Of a DNA stretch of 64,000 nucleotides, positions 38,253 to 49,101 are shown piece after piece (positions within the stretch are counted from its first letter, which is position 1; each line of letters starts with the position of its first letter). Origin of the DNA: Melieria omissa (Eukaryota > Arthropoda > Insecta > Diptera > Ulidiidae); the NCBI GenBank assembly GCA_963971225.1, contig OZ020268.1, forward strand, positions 9,033,532 through 9,097,531, read 5' to 3'. The position numbers were made by a program, and so were the translations under genes. The notes beneath the pieces were generated by a model, which ran no database searches, was not told the origin of the DNA, and saw nothing but the letters and a program-made list of their open reading frames with translations.

Positions 38253-41200
38253 AACTTCTGTATTGCGGTTTAATGAATTCATACTAATTTTCCTGAAAAA
38301 CTGCATCGCTTTCATTATCAGATATTTACCTTTGCCACATTGATTTCTAATATAACCTTTTTTTCTATTGAACACTATGGTTGTCATACAAATATTATTT
38401 TTTGGCAGCTTATCAATTCGATACACAACTTTATAGTTTTTTGTGAAAACACATATCACTGGTTGAATTAATGGCATATTGAACGGAGTGTATTAACAAA
38501 ATAATACTCGATTGCGTTTAAATCTTGTCAAATGGTTTTTCAAGGCGTAATTGCCGTGTCAGCCCGTCTTCATAGTAGCAACCTGAACTCTATCGAAAAT
38601 CACGTTATCTATCGTTTGGTAAACAAACGGATTCAAAAACGGCACCACTATTCCTGCACGTTGCGGCAGTACACATTTTGAATTGCTGGTAATAGAGCGA
38701 GGAAGTGTACGGTGGTTCATGAATGAAATTGTAGTAGATTGCGAGCACAGCTGTTTGTGTTCGCCAGCTAAAAAGCTTTACGTTCTCGGTGAGCTTTTAC
38801 GATATTGACGCTGGCTGCAGGGCTGCCTATTGTTAAGTGGAAAAAAAGTAATTTAATAGAACTTTGTTTTAAATGATTTTAATCTATTAGGATGGAAGTT
38901 TTCAAGTTACAATAGAATTCCAATTCCCAGATGTGGTCACTATGACTGGCCACAAGCGTAAAAATAGAAATAAATTTAAAATTTACATTCCACACAATTT
39001 GACACGTATAGAAGCGGTTTTGTGTTAGCCACGGTTTGCGAATATTCACACGCTTATAAAATACATTAAAAACTAATTACATTATGCTAGCGTTTATGCC
39101 GATATGTAGTTGGAATTTTTGGTTTACAATTGTTGTGACGGAACGATATGAGTGCAATTGCTCCGATTATAAGAAAATTTAGTTTTTTTTAATGGGTGGT
39201 CAGTTACCGCCCAAGCAGCTGAGTTACAGGTATATATTACAGTAAGAGGAGGATTGCTTAATTCCTGGTGTGTGGAATTAAAGCCGGCAAATTTAAAATA
39301 CATTTAAATACAAAGAACAAATTGCTGTTTGATTAACGCAACCAGAAACTAATAATACTGCAACAACAATAAATACAAACAAGCTTCAAGTCCAACAACT
39401 CGTTTCACCTTTAAAAATAACAGCAAACAAAAATAAATGCAACAAGCTCGTCGGTGCTTACTTGCACTTCAATTAAATTAAATTTTATTACATTTTCAAG
39501 TTTTTGTTTTGTTTATGACCGAAGTCTTTGCTTCCTGCAGTGCCGAAAATGCAAAGAATTTTGCAACAACCTGCAATAATTTTGAACGCGAGTGTTATAA
39601 ATCGCTGTGTTTAGTTAGTAAGGTTATGAGTTGAGCAGCTGGTGGTGCTGGCAGCGCTGCCAGAGCGTGGGTAATTCAGGTGCAAATCAAAGCTGCAAAC
39701 ATTTAATGAAAATGCAAATTGATATTTTTATTCCTAAGCTTCAGCGGCAAAGATTCGATTTTGATGTGTGCTTCCATAATAACCACCACCAGCACCACTG
39801 GGTTGGTCAGCCCGCGCGCTGCATAAGACGAGGAACGTTGACGTTGAGAAGCGGTAAAAATAGCGAAAAGCTGTGCGAAACAAAACCGCCAACAATAATA
39901 AAATCAACTAACAACAATTACAAGAGCAACAGCATTAAAAACCGAGAACTGCAGTACGGACGCTGCCCAGCAATAAAGGCAGCAACAATAATAAAATGCA
40001 AAGACAAGGTTGAAAACTTGAATTGCGCGAGCTGCAACGGTGGCTGTGGCACGCTCATTTGAGATTCAAGATCAAGGTTTTTCCCCTCAGCTTTGTGTAA
40101 TGTTTGCTGCTCTTTTTGTACGGGCGTATTTTATTGTTTTTATTTGTGTGATTTCATGTTTGCGCGCTGCACTGCGACGCCTAAGTGAGTTCTAAGCACG
40201 GTTTGGGAACCCGCTGGCTTTGCGCACGACTGCGCTTCCAACGCTGCCACGGCGGAGCTGTGAATTCGTGCAGAGCCGCCAGAGTTGGTTGGTGTCGGTG
40301 GGCTGTGGGAAGGCAGCGCAAGCGTTCAGGCGTGTGTGTGTGTGTGGGGAAGACTGCAAACAAGCTAAACCGGCAGACGTCCGTCCAAAAGGGAGCCCCG
40401 CTGCAGTGTTGTAATGAAATGCAATGCCAAGAAAAAGTGCAAACAGAAAAATGCAAAATACAAGCGGCGCAAGTATTCAGACAAGTTTGCGAGCCAACAC
40501 AGCAACAACAAAATCAAAGCCAAAGTCACAGTCGCAACCAAAGGCAGTGGGCAGTGGCAGAAGAACCAAAGACGATGCGGACGGCGCACAAGAAGCGGCA
40601 ACAACATTCCATGTGTTGGTAGGAACAGGCTGCGTCACATCATCAGTAAAACTTCGCAGCACAGCGAAAACGCGAACAAAAGAGAACGAACCGAAAATGA
40701 AAAGAATAAAAGGCAACAAAATCACGCAAAACTAATTTTGCAACTATTACGTCTTCTCGGGCTGGTCTGGCTTGGCCAAGTACACGAGCACCACACAGCT
40801 ACGTGCAGCAGAGTGCCAACGCCGAAGAATCATGTTGATCATCATCATCATAATCATCAACAGAAACATCCTCATCGTCGGTAGTCGACGCGGCGGTTAG
40901 GTAGTTGTGGGCATGGTTAAAAAATAACCAGTTTAGCGCTCTGGCAGCAGGCGCTTTAGACGCTTTCGCGAAGGCGCAATTGAATTGTGCGCAAGCAGCG
41001 GACGCTCCAACACACACACACACACACACACGTATGCGACAAGAATAAATGAAAAATACTTTATACCAACAACAACACGGCCAAGAAGCAGCAAATACAT
41101 ACTTTTTTATTAAGCAAAATAGCAACACTGCTTTGCTTTGCTTTAGGCCATGAGGCCGAAATTTTTTAATGCCGCCTGAATGTGCCTTCTTTCATTCTTA

Positions 41201-42128
41201 ACGCTTGTGGCTTCGTTTCTTCTTTTTTAATTCACAATTGCTACTGTATAAATGATGGCAAATTAATTATCGCCATAAATAAAAGTACTGTTGGTTTTGA
41301 GTATTGCAATTTCGGCGAACATGCGCGTCGCTCGCTTGTTTGTTGCTATGTAGCTACTAATTACGAATTCTAGACACACGCTGGCTGAGGCAGACACATG
41401 GCACGATTGAGTCGCACTGCGGTAGCGGGCAGTGGTCGCCTCAAGTTGACTGCTTGGCAATGGCTTAAAGTTGGCCGCTCAACGCCTGACACTGTGGGTC
41501 AGGTGTGCGTGCTACTGGCAAAATATTATCATCGATTTGAAAAAAGAAAAAGCAGCCGAAAAACAAAAGTGCTGTTTTCTATGCATACGAGAACATAGTT
41601 TTGGAGGAGCATTGCACTTGAGTTCACTGAGACTTTGCAGTGGCCGAATTAATTAATTATTAAGTGAATGATTTGTATAAGGTGCAATAACGTTTTAACA
41701 CAGCAGCCATGTGCCGCACCATTTTGCCATTTGCTGTGCACAGTTGGTGTTTGTTCAGCTACAAACAACACTTTGAGGCGATTCGTTGTTCGTTGTATGT
41801 GCCACTCAAGGTTGGCTTTGGCAACAGTTTTGGTTTTGGTGTGTGTGTTGTACATTTAGCAGCAATGGCCATATTTATATGGCATGTTGTCATTTTGCTG
41901 CTGAATTTGTGCTTAGAATGACATTTAGCTGCGTTAACTATGCGAGCCGTGAGCGGTTACTGTTTGCTGGTTGCTGTCAGTCAGTCATTATTGATGGCAA
42001 GTGGCGGTTTGTGGGCGCTGTGTGGAATTGCAAACAGTGTTTCTTGCCAATGGGGGCTTTCATCTAAAGATGCCCAAATTTGCACGCCGAGTACTCTGCT
42101 GATTATAATGTTTTGATGTGCGGAACAA
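38253..42128. other. probable ovo intron or upstream regulatory DNA
   Basis: Positions 39,600-41,130 are GC-richer than their flanks and hold overlapping frames up to 156 codons on both strands, mostly of basic, low-complexity CAA/GCA-rich composition. None matches the shavenbaby N-terminus or any domain I know. A perfect (AC)n run lies at about 41,009-41,032. A non-coding exon, promoter or enhancer is possible but unproved. Confidence 0.4.
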
Positions 42129-43592
42129 GTGCAGAATAGCGTACCCTCGTGAAAAAAAAAAAAAAAATTTGGCTGTATAGAGCTTGGTTTTGTGAATGTA
42201 ACAAACTAAAAATTTTGCCGGGGAAACGCCTACAAAAGGAGTGGCACGGGGTCAAAGTTCAAAACTTTTATCAAAATAACTCATTCAATTTTCAATCGAT
42301 TTATATGATATGGGTATCAAACGAAAGGTCTTTTTCATACCTTTATTATGGTGTACCACATTATATACTTTATATGTACGAGTAAAAAATTATAAGCAAA
42401 AAATTATTTTTTTTTTATAAAATTTACAAAACCCGATTTTTTTCTAGAAAAACGTCGTTATTAAGATACAAAAAAATGTACACTATATTATAGCCTGTGG
42501 AATTATCTTTTCAATGAAATATAAAAACATACAATTTTGTTTTTTTTCAATGCGTGTTTTAATTAAATATCGCGCCTAAGCAAAGAATTTCTGCATTCAA
42601 GTACCTTTTGTGTGGCCGGCCTTCGGCCGGGGCGCTTGAAAAATAACCCTCATGGGAGTCACCACCACATCAGGCAACAGTCAGGTGTGCACAGTATTTT
42701 TTGTTCAAATCTATAGTTCCAAGCCATAGTTTTTTTGGCAATAAGTTTTTCCCAGGTGGCCGGCCTTCGGCCGGGGCGCATGAAAAATAACCCTCATGGG
42801 AGTCACCACCACATCAGGCAACAGTCAGGTGTGCACAGTATTTTTTGTTCAAATCCATAGTTCCAAGCCATAGTTTTTTTTGGCAATAAGTTTTTCCCAG
42901 GTGGCCGGCCTTCGGCCGGGGCGCATGAAAAATAACCCTCATGGGAGTCACCACCACATTAGGTAACAGTCAGGTGTGCACAATATGGAAATATAAAAAC
43001 TTTGAACCTCGATATCTCGAAAACGAAGCGAGATATCGAAAAATTTTATTCTTCATTTTCGATTTACTTTCGGTCAATCTATCTAAAAACATCATCAAAT
43101 GGCGGCGCCACGGAAACCGTAGAATCCCCTTGCAGGCACATTATTTTAACTCAATATAAATTTAAATATAAAAACAAAAAAAGTTAAAATATTCTATATT
43201 TCATTGTAAAGGGAATTCCGTAGAGAATATATGGTAACAAATTTATTATATCTTTATTTTGGTTTTTTTCGAGAAAAAAATCGGGTTTTGTAAATTTTAT
43301 AAAAAAAAAATAATTTTTTGCTTATAATTTTTTACTCGTACATATAAAGTATATAATGTGGTACACCAAAATAAAGGTATGAAAAAGGCCTTTCGTTTGA
43401 TACCCATATCATATAAATCGATTGAAAATTGAATGAGTTATTTTGATAAAAGTTTTGAACTTTGACCCCGTGCCACGCCTTTTGTAGGCGTTTCCCCGGC
43501 AAAATTTTTAGTTTGTTAGACTCAGGAGCGAAACTTCTTTGTAAAGGCATACTTATTAATTTTTTTCACGAGGGTACGCTATTCTGCACTTA
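42129..43592. mobile_element. foldback element with 0.3-kb inverted arms
   Basis: The outer ends are AGTGCAGAATAGCGTACCCTC on the left and its reverse complement on the right (43,570-43,592). The arms, about 42,129-42,455 and 43,262-43,592, pair over their length except for a divergent stretch at about 42,160-42,205. The interior holds three tandem units (42,612-42,983) and a piece shared with piggyBac-like copy B (42,998-43,135). The latter includes an 11-bp stem TCGATATCTCG/CGAGATATCGA. No transposase is encoded, and no target duplication is clear. Confidence 0.75.
42612..42983. repeat. three tandem 145-bp units with GC-rich hairpins
   Basis: Units start at 42612, 42756 and 42901. Each begins GTGGCCGGCCTTCGGCCGGGG, a GC hairpin (CCGGCC-TTC-GGCCGG) unlike the AT-rich surroundings, followed by ATAACCCTCATGGGAGTCACC. 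Units 1 and 2 are nearly identical; unit 3 stops after about 83 bp. Confidence 0.85.
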
Positions 43593-44345
43593 AGCCTGAT
43601 GTGCTTAGTTGTAGTTAATAAAACTTTCTTTACGCAGGAAGTGTTCAACTTTAGCTTACTTTTTCACCAATAAAAAGAGGGCCCAGAGCTTTACAAACCC
43701 AAGTTTGCATTAAAACATTACGTTTCAGAAGAAGAAAAAAAATAAAAAACCAGTTACCTCAAGTCTCACAGTGCGCAGGCGCACAGAGCCAGTCATAATG
43801 AAGTAGTAATTAGAGAACAAAAATATTGTTTGATATATAACTACATATATATACATATATATGTATATATTCATAAGTTTTTTTCATTGCAAATCGTAAC
43901 CACGTTTCTGCAATTATGACGAATCATTAATCATAATTTAAATTTAATGTTATAGTTTGCCAACATGCAAATTGGCCGAATGGGCACAAAATTTCGATGC
44001 GATTTCAACAAATCGACGAGTAATAGATTGATTATCATTAGCATGACTATTGTTATTGTTATGATTGGTGTTGTTGCTTTAAAATTTATTAAACAAATGG
44101 TACAGATTCTAGCTAAGTGGAAACAAACCAACCGAATGAAAACGAAACTGAAATCGGTAATAAAATATGAAAAAAAAATGCCATTGAACGTTGTGGATTG
44201 CAGTTTGTCTGTGTTGGCAATTTGTTTATTTTCATTTGTTCATAAAGTAAATAGCCAAATAGCAACAAACAGTGAGTGCCACACAATGCAAAGCTTAATT
44301 ATACTAAGTACACAAGCCGACATGGCAACAGCGCCAAATGTGAGG

Positions 44346-44453
44346 CGTTCACAAGCTGAACTATGAAATTGTTGAAATTGTGGAGATTTTAGAATTCCGT
44401 TCACAAGCTGAAATATTGGATTTGAGTTGTTGAAATTGTGGAGATTTTAGAAT
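44346..44453. repeat. two-copy direct repeat, period 52 bp
   Basis: Both units start CGTTCACAAGCTGAA (44346 and 44398) and end GTTGAAATTGTGGAGATTTTAGAAT, with a few differences between. It abuts the tRNA-like segment downstream. Confidence 0.75.
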
Positions 44454-44486
44454 CAAGTTGAACCAACTGCCAAAGTTGGCCAATGT

Positions 44487-44541
44487 GGTTCAGTGACTGG
44501 CGTTGTGACGTATGAATTGGCGGCCTGTGGGTTCGAATTTT
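44487..44541 (+). mobile_element. tRNA-like segment (probable SINE head)
   Basis: TGGTTCAGTGACTGG fits a polymerase III A box, and GGGTTCGAATTT lies about 30 bp downstream as a B box. Sequence between and around them does not form a clean cloverleaf. It differs from the SINE at 15,488. Confidence 0.4.
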
Positions 44542-46609
44542 TACTTAACTGACTGTTAGTAAGAAAAAACGATTGACTGCCTCTGAGTAGTCAATGACAG
44601 AACTCTGAGCGTGATGATTGACTTCAGCTGCATAAAACCGCAGATTTGTCCCATCAATGTATAAAGTTGCACAGATCTTAGAAAGATGGAAATAAGTTCA
44701 ACTTTAGTGCATCAGAGAGACAGCTGTGATAGTTGTATCAACTATATGCATGAAATCGAAAATAACGATAAATATAATAAACTAATTTGTTAAGCCTGTG
44801 AAGTGGCCATTCAAATAGACACACACACACACACGCACTCACACTCGGACGTGTGTTAATTTAATTGCGAGCAAAAATCAACCAAAATAAATAAATAAAA
44901 AAATAAAAACCAAACACAAACAAAGTTGCATACCATATTAATTGCATAAACAACAACAATTTAACAATGAACGAAAAAAAATCAAAAGCAAAAATAACTG
45001 TTGTGTGTACTATAAATAATTGCAATGTAACAAGAACAACAACAACAACAGTAACAACAACAAGCAAGTAAATGACTAAAGAGAACTGGTTCGACGCAAA
45101 ACTGTGGTAATGGGGCAATTACGAAATTTGTAAGGTTAATGCAGCCCGAACGGCAATTAATCTCGGCCGTAGAGTGCGCGCGCCTTAATGTCAGGTCCGC
45201 TCAATTCCATTCGATTCAGATTCACGCGATTCACTTCACGCGAACGCAATTCAATTCCTGATATGCAAAACATGTACGCTACCACCTACAAGTCTCGCAA
45301 TTGCAACAATAACAACAACCAAAGCCACAATAGGCAGAAATTAATTGCAAATTAAATTTCAATAGCAAAATGCGGCTTGCAAATTATCTAAAATTAAGTT
45401 AACTGTACAACGTCTACAACGTTCATGCGGCGCTTAATTGATGCCCAAATTAAATTACACACACACACACACAGTCATAGAAATGTGCGCGCGCACTCTA
45501 ACAGTGTTAAGGTCAAGGTGAATTGTAATGTTTAATTGCAGGCAATGTTGTATTATTATTAAATGCATTGTATTTGCACGAGCAAATAAACATACAAGCA
45601 AACCGACTGACAAACACTGGGATGAACAGACAAAAAATCCGCACAGTTGTATGTGACTTTTGTATTTTTAAGATGTTGTTATTCGTTGTTGTTGTATTGC
45701 GATTTCACACTTTGAACGGCGCATGAGACGTTTTAAAATGCGTTAACGTTGGCTATGAAAAAACCAAAAGTACAACAATATCAACAACAACAACAACCAC
45801 TGCCAATAATATAGGAAATGAATTCAAGTGTATGTACAAACATACATACATACACACATGCATATGTAAGTAATACAAAAAAATATGTACTAGTAGTAAG
45901 TGCGCGTATGTTTGTACAATTTGTCTGTCTGTCGGTTTGTGTGTTTTGCGTTAACCTTCAATGGGGTTTTCGTTTTCATGCCTGGCAGTGTTTGTTTAAG
46001 GCATAGTCTCTGTATGTTTGTATGTCTGTCTGTCTATTTGTTTGTCTGTCAGTAAGTGAAGAAAAATTGGAAGTACAACATTGTTAAATACTGTGTTGCC
46101 TGCACTTGCCTCCGCCCGCCTGCCTGCCTGCCGCTTTGTCAGCCTGGCAGTCTGTCTGTATGTAACAATGTACATGTGCTTTGTGTGTTGGTTTGATTTG
46201 TGGGAAAATGTTCATGTCTTACTAATTCACGTTTTATGTGTTGGGTGTTTTATTGGTGTTGTTATAGTTAAAAGTTGTTATAGTTAAAACATTAGAGGAA
46301 GACAGGAAAGGAAGGTTAGCGTGTGTACACACTTGTCCATACATACATACAAATATACATAATTGCATGCAAATAATTGACAGTTGAGGGACAGCTCAAC
46401 AGTCAGCAAACTATGTAGAATTACATAGTATTACAGACAGACAAACAGATATAAATAGATTTGAAATAAATTTAATTAAAGGCGCCGATAACTCTCGCCT
46501 AGGAAGTAGATTAAGCAAAGGAACTCGATTTAGATAAAAGATAAAGATTTTAAAATGTTACACTGTGCGAAAAAAATAAAAAAATTTCAAAACACACGGA
46601 AAATCGATA

Positions 46610-47231
46610 TATCGCACACGCAAAGTGACACAACTTAAAATTTTTCATTTTCGGGTTTATGTGTTAATACTGTGCACAATGCATAAATCTACTAATCAGC
46701 AAAAGCTCAGTATATTTTGTTGTTGTTAACTGTTGCAAAAATACAGTAAGGTCTCTCTTCATGTGAGAAGTTTGATGCTGTTGGATTGCTGCAGCTCAAT
46801 GCAAAAGAGTCCTAATTCAAATTGTGTCACTTTTGACGAAATAAATTTTTGTTAAAGTTAATTTTAAGCAAAATTCTGATAATTTTTGTATATAGTTTTA
46901 ATTATTAAAATTAATTATGAATTTTCAAAATTTTTCTTGCAACTTATTAACTGTCATTTATAATTAATAAATTCAGAAAAAGTGGCATAACTTGAAATAA
47001 TTCGGTAATTATTGAATTAAAATATCATCAAAACAGTCACAACTCAAAATTTTGGATTTTCTAGTGTAAAAAAAAAAAAAATTCTTGCAACTTATAAAAC
47101 ATAATCTGTTTTTACTGAACGGTCTATAAGTTATTTAAAAAAAATGTTTATGTAGCTCAAAAACAGTTTTTTGCGTTTTCTGAAAAATCAAAAATTTTGA
47201 GTTGTGCCACTTTTGTTGTGAGTGTGCGATA
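46610..47231. mobile_element. probable TIR element flanked by TA
   Basis: The left end reads TATCGCACACGC and the right end, reversed, reads TATCGCACACTC. Both are followed by (A)AAGTG(A/G)CACAACT(T/C)AAAATTTTT. TA dinucleotides at both ends would fit a Tc1/mariner-type target. Interior copies of GTGGCATAACTTGA and GTCACAACTCAAAATTTT echo the ends. No coding frame. Confidence 0.5.
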
Positions 47232-47764
47232 CGTATTAGCAAAACTAGGGGGCGAAATGAAGTAAAACTGCGTTTTTAGTTTTTCTCTCTGATGTCAGGA
47301 TTTTTTTTTTAATACTTAAAAATTTCAAGGCCATTTTTATTTCAAAAAATTATTTTTTTTAGAGTTGTGCTCATTGTAGAATTACAACATGGATATCAAA
47401 TTAAAGAGAAAAATCCTTAAAATCTTATAAAATTTTATGTTTTGGTGAAAACGGACGAAGAGGTATTGAAAATGTGCTCTAAAAACTGTATCCTTGAGTA
47501 TACTTGGAAATTTCTAATAGATATATTTAAAAAAAATATATCTTGAGGACTAATATGTACAGTACCACATCCTTGAATTTCGTCCTTTTAACTTTATTAG
47601 TTTAAAATAGAAAAAATTTAATTTAAAAATTAACAAAGTGTAAAATTTGATGTTGCACGGTGTTATATAAATGTTTTTAAATATTAAAACTTAGTTTATG
47701 TGTACATTTATTTTATTTAATAAAATACAATAACAAAAGCATTCACAATTTATTGTGCGAATGG
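47232..47764. other. AT-rich spacer
   Basis: No gene, repeat family or regulatory motif recognised. Confidence 0.4.
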
Positions 47765-47918
47765 CAGTGGCGGATCCAGGGGGTTTTGGGGGATGAAACC
47801 CCCCCTCCCGAAATATTTGGATCGACTATAAAACTACATACGAATGAAAAGGAATTTTATAAATATTAAAGAATTAGTTTTTAAACGCCCCTGAAATATT
47901 TTTCTGGATTCGCACCTG
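47765..47918. mobile_element. hAT-type MITE (154 bp) with perfect 8-bp target duplication
   Basis: It starts CAGTGGCGGATCCAGGGGG and ends CTGGATTCGCACCTG. The 8-mer GCGAATGG directly flanks both sides (47757-47764 and 47919-47926). It is the opposite-orientation sibling of 13714-13867 at identical length. The perfect duplication suggests this copy is the younger. Confidence 0.9.
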
Positions 47919-47926
47919 GCGAATGG

Positions 47927-48964
47927 GTTTTGAAAACATTTTTTTCTTTGTAAATCATCATCAGCATTGACAAAAAATGATTTAAAATTAATAGAAGCTG
48001 TCAGCAAAAACTGTAGGAAAGAGGTTTGATTATTTAGTCTTGTATTTCTTTGGTTAAGTGAGGTTAGTAGATTTGGGTTAGCTGGTTTCCATAGTCTCTA
48101 CCGGTTATGAATGTCAAAGTTGAAATTAGATTCAAGTATAACAAAGGTGTTGTAATAAATTTCAAATGTTTAAAAAATAGAAATTTTTTAAGTTAGAACA
48201 ACCGAGAATTTTTATGATTTAACATGAATCAAAATAGCCAAATAAAAACATAATTTTAAAATACGAGCTCATCCGGATATAGAAATAATACAATGTGTAA
48301 TTGTCACACAACTTTTGGTACAACTTTCTCAGAAGAATGTTCCTTAGACGAACTGAGTCAATACTTCATCTTATAGTCTCAAATATTTCCTCTAGTAAGT
48401 TATATCTCCTGACAGTTTAAAACTTTTTTCACTGAAAATTTTCAAGTGCAAAAAATTTGCATCTCAAATGAAACGTGATTCAGGCTACAAATAAGTATGC
48501 AAAGATTGACTAAAATACTTCGCAACACTACAATACACATGATTGCAAACAACATTGCACCAATAACAACAAACATCAGCGGAAATTCCCATTTATTTTA
48601 AATATTGACTTAATGGTTCGTTTGCTTAGCAACTTGGCAACGCTCGTCTGAGTTCCATGAATAAGCTCGCATACGGATCGAGTGTGATGGACTCAGTTTT
48701 GATTTACTTAAAGCTAAAGCAATTTTAATATGAAAAATGCTTATCATGGTTTAAAAGAACTTTTGTGCCATATATGACGGAATCATGTTTGCGGAAAGGA
48801 AACAAACTTCAATCAAAAAATTTTATTACATATTTTCAAACACGAGTATCAGCGCCGGAACCATATGAATCTATCAAAACTAATTGCTTTCAAAAAGTTA
48901 TCATAGTAAGCACTGCTCTAGTCTTTAATATATATTTATAATATTCTATTAGTTATCTGAACTA
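47927..48964. other. AT-rich spacer
   Basis: Nothing recognised on either strand. Confidence 0.4.
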
Positions 48965-48968
48965 TTAA

Positions 48969-49097
48969 CCCTTAAATGCATGGGGCAATTATTTCCGAAT
49001 CAATCTAGAGCAAGCACAAACATGATTCAAATTGATTCAACAGATTTACGAAGGATTTATGAACTGTACCATATATGGTACGCCATGTATTTAAGGG
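48969..49097. mobile_element. 129-bp piggyBac-like MITE
   Basis: It is flanked by TTAA at 48965-48968 and 49098-49101. The inverted ends CCCTTAAATGCATGG and CCATGTATTTAAGGG pair at 14 of 15 positions. The interior shows no relation to the families at 11.4 kb or 5.6 kb beyond the end rule. Confidence 0.75.
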
Positions 49098-49101
49098 TTA
49101 A

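Larger units (their letters stand above)
43593..46609. other. non-coding region with microsatellites
   Basis: Simple tracts include TATA/CATA near 43,840-43,870, (AC)n at 44,819-44,834 and 45,458-45,472, CAA near 45,040-45,062, and TGTCTG runs near 45,920 and 46,020-46,050. The 133-codon frame at 43,965-44,366 has a hydrophobic stretch but no recognised family and no supporting context, so it is not called. Confidence 0.45.

Noticed and set aside
39631..41128. Cluster of overlapping frames, possibly a gene upstream of ovo
   Set aside because: Frames overlap on both strands, are dominated by CAA/GCA-type simple sequence and match no domain.
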